In this document: piece after piece, positions 59,614 to 64,000 of the stretch | Position numbering within the stretch: position 1 is the first letter of the stretch | Layout: each line of letters starts with the position of its first letter | Assembly: GCF_045635475.1 (NCBI RefSeq) | Contig: NZ_JBJGXI010000011.1 | Coordinates: 1-64,000 of the forward strand | Length of the DNA: 64,000 bases | Source: JBJGXI01 sp045635475 | Lineage (GTDB): Bacteria; Bacillota; Bacilli; Bacillales; Amphibacillaceae | Direction: 5' to 3' | The notes under the pieces: model-generated | What the model was told of the DNA's origin: nothing | The model's input: only the letters and a program-made list of their open reading frames with translations | Databases searched by the model: none | Program-made: the position numbers and the translations under genes

Positions 59614-61377
59614 CTATTCCGAGAATTCCACCCCTAACACTTGATACACCCTTTCCGGATAATCAGTGATAATGCCATCAATATCATACTTCAATACTTC
59701 TCGTATATTTCTTTTATTATTTACTGTCCATACCCACACTTCACGGTCTAGCTTCTTAGCATTGTTAACAAACCGCTGCGTTAACATCGTTTGCTTAATT
59801 GCATAAAAATCAACATCTAAATCTTCTAAATCACCTGCAGATAAGTACATAATCTGGCCGATTTTAATATCACTATTCAACTGTTTAATATCCTTTATAT
59901 CTTCGTAATTAAATGATTGAACATAGGTAGCTTCCACCATGTTATGTTTCTCAATTATTTTTACTAGTTCCTCTGCAAAATCTTCATTTGTATCAACCGA
60001 TTTTACATCGATAAGCAGTTGTATATCGGTTTGTTTTATTTCTTCCATCACCTGGTCCAACGTTGGTATTTTTTCCCCAATAAATTCATCAGAAAACAGA
60101 CGGCCAATATCAAGTTTTAACACTTCTTCATACGTCATCTCACTTATCTTTGACCTGACATCTGCTGTTCTGCGAAGGTTAATGTCATGATTTAAAACGA
60201 TCACTTTATCCTTCGTCATTTGTACATCTATTTCAATGGTGTCTACCCCTTTATCAATTGCGGCCCGAATACTACTAATCGAGTTCTCTGGTGCACTTTG
60301 CAGATCGCCCCGGTGACTAGTCACAGAGATATCCCATTTTAAATAAACGATATTATCATTAACAAAGAAGTTAACAAAAAACATTACCGTAATATAAATA
60401 AACACCGTGATTACTAGTGAATATTTCCTTTTAGCAAAAAAGTTTGTGATTCCACGTTCCACACCATTTAACTTCTCATTTCTCTGCACTAATAACTCAT
60501 CTGTTAAGGAGTTCTTGTTGAGTCGGTAAAATAATCTTGTAATGATAATGATGTTGATTGGTAATGTAAACAAGGAAAAAACAAGTGTAACATAACTAGT
60601 AACTGTGACTAAGTAGTTTTGGATAACATCAGCAATAATTGATGTTTCAAGTAGACTTGTTACATAAGAAACAACGGTAATCAGCAAGAAACCTAGCAGA
60701 TACATAATCACATTTACTAACAGCAACGTAGATATAATGGAAGGTTTTTTACGTTTCGTTAACTTCCAACTGCTTTTCATTGCTTGAATTATATATTGAT
60801 GCTTAATAAATATATAATGTAGTGTGAAAATCAATCTAATAAACAGATAGACAGCGACAAACAAGAGAGCTATATATATTAAAATGGAAACAAATGAATC
60901 ATAAAAAAGATTAGTTAAAAAGATCGGCAAATTAAAATCAATTAGTGCCTTTACCGGAGATAAATCAAAAAAAGGCATCGTTAATAATAAAATAAATACC
61001 ATTGCAAAAACGCCAAATCCGATTAACTTCGGCAACTTTTTTATCGTTGTAACAAATGCTTCGGAGATAAGAATACTTTTACCGAAATATCCTTTTTGAG
61101 CGATTGTAATAAATACACCGAATTCAATAAATAACATCACAACTGCAATCAGACTTATACAAATCATGCCAAGCAAGCCAGTATAGCTTAGGCCAATTTG
61201 ATAAACCTCACCATTTAGCAATGAACCTGTTCCAATCATTCGTAACATCCGATTAAAAATAAGTGATATTAACGGAACAAAGAATAAACTTGTTAACAGC
61301 ATATAAAGTAAAGCAAAAGCGATGTATTTTGTGAAATTTGATTTAAACTCTCTCAGACTATCGTGTAGTTCAAACAT
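59614..61377 (-). CDS. Membrane glycerophosphodiester phosphodiesterase
   Basis: A 587-residue protein. Residues 1-320 hold about eight membrane helices (the GDPD membrane domain), then residues from about 345 form the GlpQ/UgpQ barrel. Catalytic and metal residues are visible: TSHRGDLQSAPENS, DTIEIDVQMTKD and VLNHD. Such proteins hydrolyse glycerophosphodiesters from lipids or teichoic acid at the outer membrane face. ATG at 61377 follows GCAGGTGAC; the upstream ATG at 61392 overlaps it. Monocistronic. Confidence 0.88.
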   Translation of the reverse strand: MFELHDSLREFKSNFTKYIAFALLYMLLTSLFFVPLISLIFNRMLRMIGTGSLLNGEVYQIGLSYTGLLGMICISLIAVVMLFIEFGVFITIAQKGYFGKSILISEAFVTTIKKLPKLIGFGVFAMVFILLLTMPFFDLSPVKALIDFNLPIFLTNLFYDSFVSILIYIALLFVAVYLFIRLIFTLHYIFIKHQYIIQAMKSSWKLTKRKKPSIISTLLLVNVIMYLLGFLLITVVSYVTSLLETSIIADVIQNYLVTVTSYVTLVFSLFTLPINIIIITRLFYRLNKNSLTDELLVQRNEKLNGVERGITNFFAKRKYSLVITVFIYITVMFFVNFFVNDNIVYLKWDISVTSHRGDLQSAPENSISSIRAAIDKGVDTIEIDVQMTKDKVIVLNHDINLRRTADVRSKISEMTYEEVLKLDIGRLFSDEFIGEKIPTLDQVMEEIKQTDIQLLIDVKSVDTNEDFAEELVKIIEKHNMVEATYVQSFNYEDIKDIKQLNSDIKIGQIMYLSAGDLEDLDVDFYAIKQTMLTQRFVNNAKKLDREVWVWTVNNKRNIREVLKYDIDGIITDYPERVYQVLGVEFSE

Positions 61378-61446
61378 GTTGTCACCTGCCATATCGTGGA
61401 TGTAGTAACCTTATTTTTCCCTTTTTCCATTGTCATGAAACATAAA

Positions 61447-61482
61447 ATACCAGATACTCAAATCGATGAGCATCTGGTATGT
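61447..61482 (-). terminator. Terminator of the TVP38/TMEM64 gene
   Basis: ATACCAGAT(A)CTCA pairs with TGAG(C)ATCTGGTAT over 13 positions with one mismatch; on the minus strand a TTTTATG tail follows. Confidence 0.8.
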
Positions 61483-61502
61483 TATTGTTGCCGGACGCAC
61501 CT

Positions 61503-62054
61503 TTACGTCGGCTCCACTTTCGTCTTGTTTAATTTCTCCAAATAACGAAAAATAATGATTAATATAATAGCGATTACTCCCGTTACATACCAAGGAAGTT
61601 TGGTAATTGCTTCGCCAAATGCTGTATACATAATAGCAGGCATTATTAACCCTATAACAGACAGATACATATATTCCTTTATTGATTTTGTCATTTCGAT
61701 CAAATAAAACGATAATAAATGAAAATGAACAAATGGCATTATTCTTAGAACCATAACCTGGCTAACAGATATTGTCCTATCTTTAAACATTTTGTCCTTT
61801 AATCTAGTGATTCCCTTACGAAATCTAGGAAATTTATTAACGAGTAGATAAGAGACCAAACTCATGAGCGAAAGACCGATAAAATTTAATAAAGCACCTT
61901 CAAAAAAACCAAATAGTACTCCTCCAAGAATGCACATAACAATAACCGGAATAAACAACAGCGGCCGAATCAAATGTAAAATAACAAAAAGTACAGGAGC
62001 TAACCATCCAGCACTTTCTATAAATAATTCCAGTGAATGTTCAAATTGATTCAT
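61503..62054 (-). CDS. TVP38/TMEM64 (VTT domain) membrane protein
   Basis: A 183-residue protein with five or six predicted membrane segments. The VTT/SNARE-associated signature is visible: PVIVMCILGGVLFGFFEGALLN with the Gly-rich stretch, and the re-entrant LRIMPFVHFHLLSFY. DedA-superfamily relatives move lipid carriers across the membrane; the role of this one is open. ATG at 62054 follows GAGGGGTGAGC. Confidence 0.82.
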   Translation of the reverse strand: MNQFEHSLELFIESAGWLAPVLFVILHLIRPLLFIPVIVMCILGGVLFGFFEGALLNFIGLSLMSLVSYLLVNKFPRFRKGITRLKDKMFKDRTISVSQVMVLRIMPFVHFHLLSFYLIEMTKSIKEYMYLSVIGLIMPAIMYTAFGEAITKLPWYVTGVIAIILIIIFRYLEKLNKTKVEPT

Positions 62055-62126
62055 GCTCACCCCTCCTATCTAAGAAGATGCTTGCTAACTAGGAAGGTTA
62101 AACGATAATGATAATAAATTCAACCA

Positions 62127-63473
62127 TCATTTATTCCCAAAGCTCTGCAGCGCCTTAAATATCCCATCGGCACCAAAGTATAAAGCATCTACAGGAACGC
62201 GTTCATCCTCCGCATGCACCGTTTTTAAAAAATCAAATTCTGGTGGTAATCGCAATGGTGTAAACCCATATGTTTGAATGCCAAGGCTTGATAGAAAGCG
62301 ACCATCGGTTACACCTGGAAGTACGAAAGGAATCGGCACGCCATCTGGATCCTTTTCTTTAATAATAGTCGCTAACCGATCAAATAGTTCCATATCTACT
62401 TTTGCATTTGTTATATCTGCGCGCGTCACTTCGATCTCAATTTCATCATCCTTTATTAATTCCTTTAACTCATGAAGAAATTGTTCTTCCGTAAACCCTG
62501 GCAAAATCCTACCATCAATTTCGACGGTAACCTCACCTGGAATCACATTTACTTTATCACTTGTATGAATAATCGTGGCAGCAACAGTGTGATGCAACAA
62601 TGCTTCAAACAGTTGTCCTTGCTTTCCTAACAGCTTTAATATCGTACGTGTCATTCTTGGATTAGCTAATTGTTTTAGTGCTTGTTTTTTTGGAAAAGGC
62701 ATTTCATTCGCAATACCTTCAATCATCTCCATGATGACGGGTGTGATGTGAATCGGCAGTGGCTGGTTTAACTTTTCTAAAAATACAGCTAACTTATTCA
62801 TGACGCCATCTTTAACCGGCATCGACCCATGTCCTCCTTGACCTCTTAAGGTGACCTTTAGCGAACACATTTGCTTCTCAGCAACCATAATCGGATAAAA
62901 ACGGACCCCTTCAAGCTCCATAGAAAAGCCACCAAATTCTCCAAGCGCATAGTGTACCCCATCAAATAGCTCGGGATGCTGTTCTACTAAAAACTTTGCC
63001 CCATCATCGCCGCCGTCCTCTTCGTCACTTAAGATAACGAGCAGCACATCTCCTGATAATTGGGTTTGCTCTACTTTTGCTTTTAGAAAGGCAGCTATCA
63101 TCATCGCAACACAGCCTTTCATATCGACTGCACCTCTTCCCCATACATAACCATCGATAATTTCCCCAGCAAATGGATCATGCGTCCAACGTTGATTTTC
63201 TGTTGTGACCACATCAACATGGCCATAGAGTAATAGCGGGGCAGCGTCGCCTTCACCTTTTAATCTAGCAATTAAATTTGGTCGATTTTCATCACGGCTA
63301 ACGATTGTAGACACAATACCATACGCCCCCAATAAATCTTTTATATAATTTATACAGGCCTTTTCATGGCCGGGAGGATTTGTTGTATTAAATTGGATAA
63401 GCTTTTGTAAAATTAACTCCGGTCTTTCATGCATGCTTAACGTCTGATTGGTAGTTAATAGCTGCTTCTCCAC
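62127..63473 (-). CDS. M20 family metallopeptidase (ArgE/DapE-like)
   Basis: A 448-residue dizinc peptidase. The zinc ligands of the family are visible: YGHVDVV, GRGAVDMKGCVAMM and LSDEEDGGDDGA. The lid domain has GQGGHGSMP, typical of ArgE/DapE/ACY1 members. It removes acyl or amino-acid groups from small peptides in the cytoplasm. Start is GTG at 63473, eight bases after AAGGAGG, directly after the stop of the membrane gene, so the two are an operon. Substrate unknown. Confidence 0.88.
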   Translation of the reverse strand: MEKQLLTTNQTLSMHERPELILQKLIQFNTTNPPGHEKACINYIKDLLGAYGIVSTIVSRDENRPNLIARLKGEGDAAPLLLYGHVDVVTTENQRWTHDPFAGEIIDGYVWGRGAVDMKGCVAMMIAAFLKAKVEQTQLSGDVLLVILSDEEDGGDDGAKFLVEQHPELFDGVHYALGEFGGFSMELEGVRFYPIMVAEKQMCSLKVTLRGQGGHGSMPVKDGVMNKLAVFLEKLNQPLPIHITPVIMEMIEGIANEMPFPKKQALKQLANPRMTRTILKLLGKQGQLFEALLHHTVAATIIHTSDKVNVIPGEVTVEIDGRILPGFTEEQFLHELKELIKDDEIEIEVTRADITNAKVDMELFDRLATIIKEKDPDGVPIPFVLPGVTDGRFLSSLGIQTYGFTPLRLPPEFDFLKTVHAEDERVPVDALYFGADGIFKALQSFGNK

Positions 63474-64000
63474 TTAGGAAGCCTCCTTCGAACTGACTTT
63501 AGAATCAATCCATACACAAATAGCAATCGTCGCAATAAGCGGAACGAAAATGTTTTGTAATGCTGGTGGCGCAAACACCGCTACGACAATCGCGATTGCA
63601 ATTCCAATGGCGCCAAACAATGGCCTTCGCATCGCAAACTGGCCAACAATCGCACCAAAGATCGCGGGCAGCACATATTCAAATAGACTATAAACGGATT
63701 CAGGCAAGATAGATAATAGATAAGAGCCGGTAAAAATGATAGGAATTAAGATTGCTATATTAACGAGCGAGGCCGCTCCCATCGCTAACGTTGCGGTAAT
63801 CTCGCCTTTTCTTGTACCAGGTTCTGCGCCGATTGCATGTTGTGCGGCTGCGGCAGAAGGCAAGCACATATTTGAGATGTTTCCTGTTAGAAATGCTAAA
63901 TAGGTGCCTGATATGCCTAACGTAGGGAAATAAAGCACAGGCTCAAGTGCCCACCCTAATGCCATAATCGCTGCATACGCTAGAAATCCTGCTATGATTG
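63474..64000 (-). CDS. Integral membrane protein, cut by the window edge
   Basis: The C-terminal part of a membrane protein (163 residues from an internal ATG; the same frame stays open to 64000, reading IIAGFLAYAAIMALGW). At least five hydrophobic helices. The string LAFLTGNISNMCLPSAAAAQ and GTRKGEITATLAMGAASLVNI are conserved-looking, and a transporter or permease is likely. Stop codon abuts the M20 peptidase start, so it may import that enzyme's substrate. I cannot name the family. Confidence 0.7.
   Translation of the reverse strand, partial: IIAGFLAYAAIMALGWALEPVLYFPTLGISGTYLAFLTGNISNMCLPSAAAAQHAIGAEPGTRKGEITATLAMGAASLVNIAILIPIIFTGSYLLSILPESVYSLFEYVLPAIFGAIVGQFAMRRPLFGAIGIAIAIVVAVFAPPALQNIFVPLIATIAICVWIDSKVSSKEAS

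Overview
The window looks like a chromosomal segment from a low-GC Gram-positive bacterium of the Bacillaceae, probably in the neighbourhood of Oceanobacillus, Virgibacillus or Gracilibacillus. This rests on strong AGGAGG-type ribosome sites, CcpA-type cre sites, NatAB/NatKR, SppA next to an RDD protein, LPXTG surface anchors, DegV proteins, a cold-shock protein and the lack of any outer-membrane gene. The genus is inference. I see no tRNA, rRNA or CRISPR.

Region 1 (1.9-19.5 kb) is a large carbohydrate locus, mostly on the minus strand. In transcription order it holds a wall-anchored sugar-binding/TIM-barrel-like protein, an ABC importer (binding lipoprotein and two permeases, no ATPase), a GH31 glycosidase, a YesM/YesN-type two-component system, and a block of three Gfo/Idh/MocA oxidoreductases with one sugar-isomerase-like TIM barrel. 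The simplest reading is surface capture, import, cleavage and oxidative processing of an unusual glycoside. The substrate is not readable from the sequence. A decayed second LPXTG protein (17.0-18.6 kb) and an SMP-30/gluconolactonase gene follow. A duplicated regulatory segment of about 100 bp precedes both the binding-protein gene and the wall-protein gene.

Region 2 (19.6-28.7 kb) is accessory DNA: a TetR/SDR pair, a DUF1456 protein, an XRE regulator with a pair of palindromic operators on its own promoter, and a DUF1835/DUF3658 gene split by a degenerate IS605-type element. That element carries an apparently intact TnpB without a zinc ribbon and a broken tnpA. RDD and SppA genes follow.

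Region 3 (28.7-43 kb) holds an internalin-like LRR wall protein, two DegV proteins, a SurA-like lipoprotein, threonine synthase, a ROK sugar kinase, a cytosolic GH9 enzyme, a cold-shock protein and a SET-domain protein. A structured dispersed repeat lies at 36.3 kb.

Region 4 (43-51 kb) holds a membrane protein with a structured leader, a degenerate kinase-fold protein, a Gly/Pro repeat protein and NatAB/NatKR. Two arrays of exactly 21-bp units with a TGGTGCAATT core lie in intergenic DNA on either side of the kinase and repeat-protein genes.

Region 5 (51-64 kb) has an FtsX-type ABC exporter with an OmpR-type two-component system, two convergent genes that have lost their tails into each other (a CPBP protease and a polysaccharide deacetylase), a DUF4097 pseudogene, nested inverted repeats, a Nudix hydrolase, a membrane GDPD, a TVP38/TMEM64 protein, an M20 peptidase and a membrane protein cut by the window edge.
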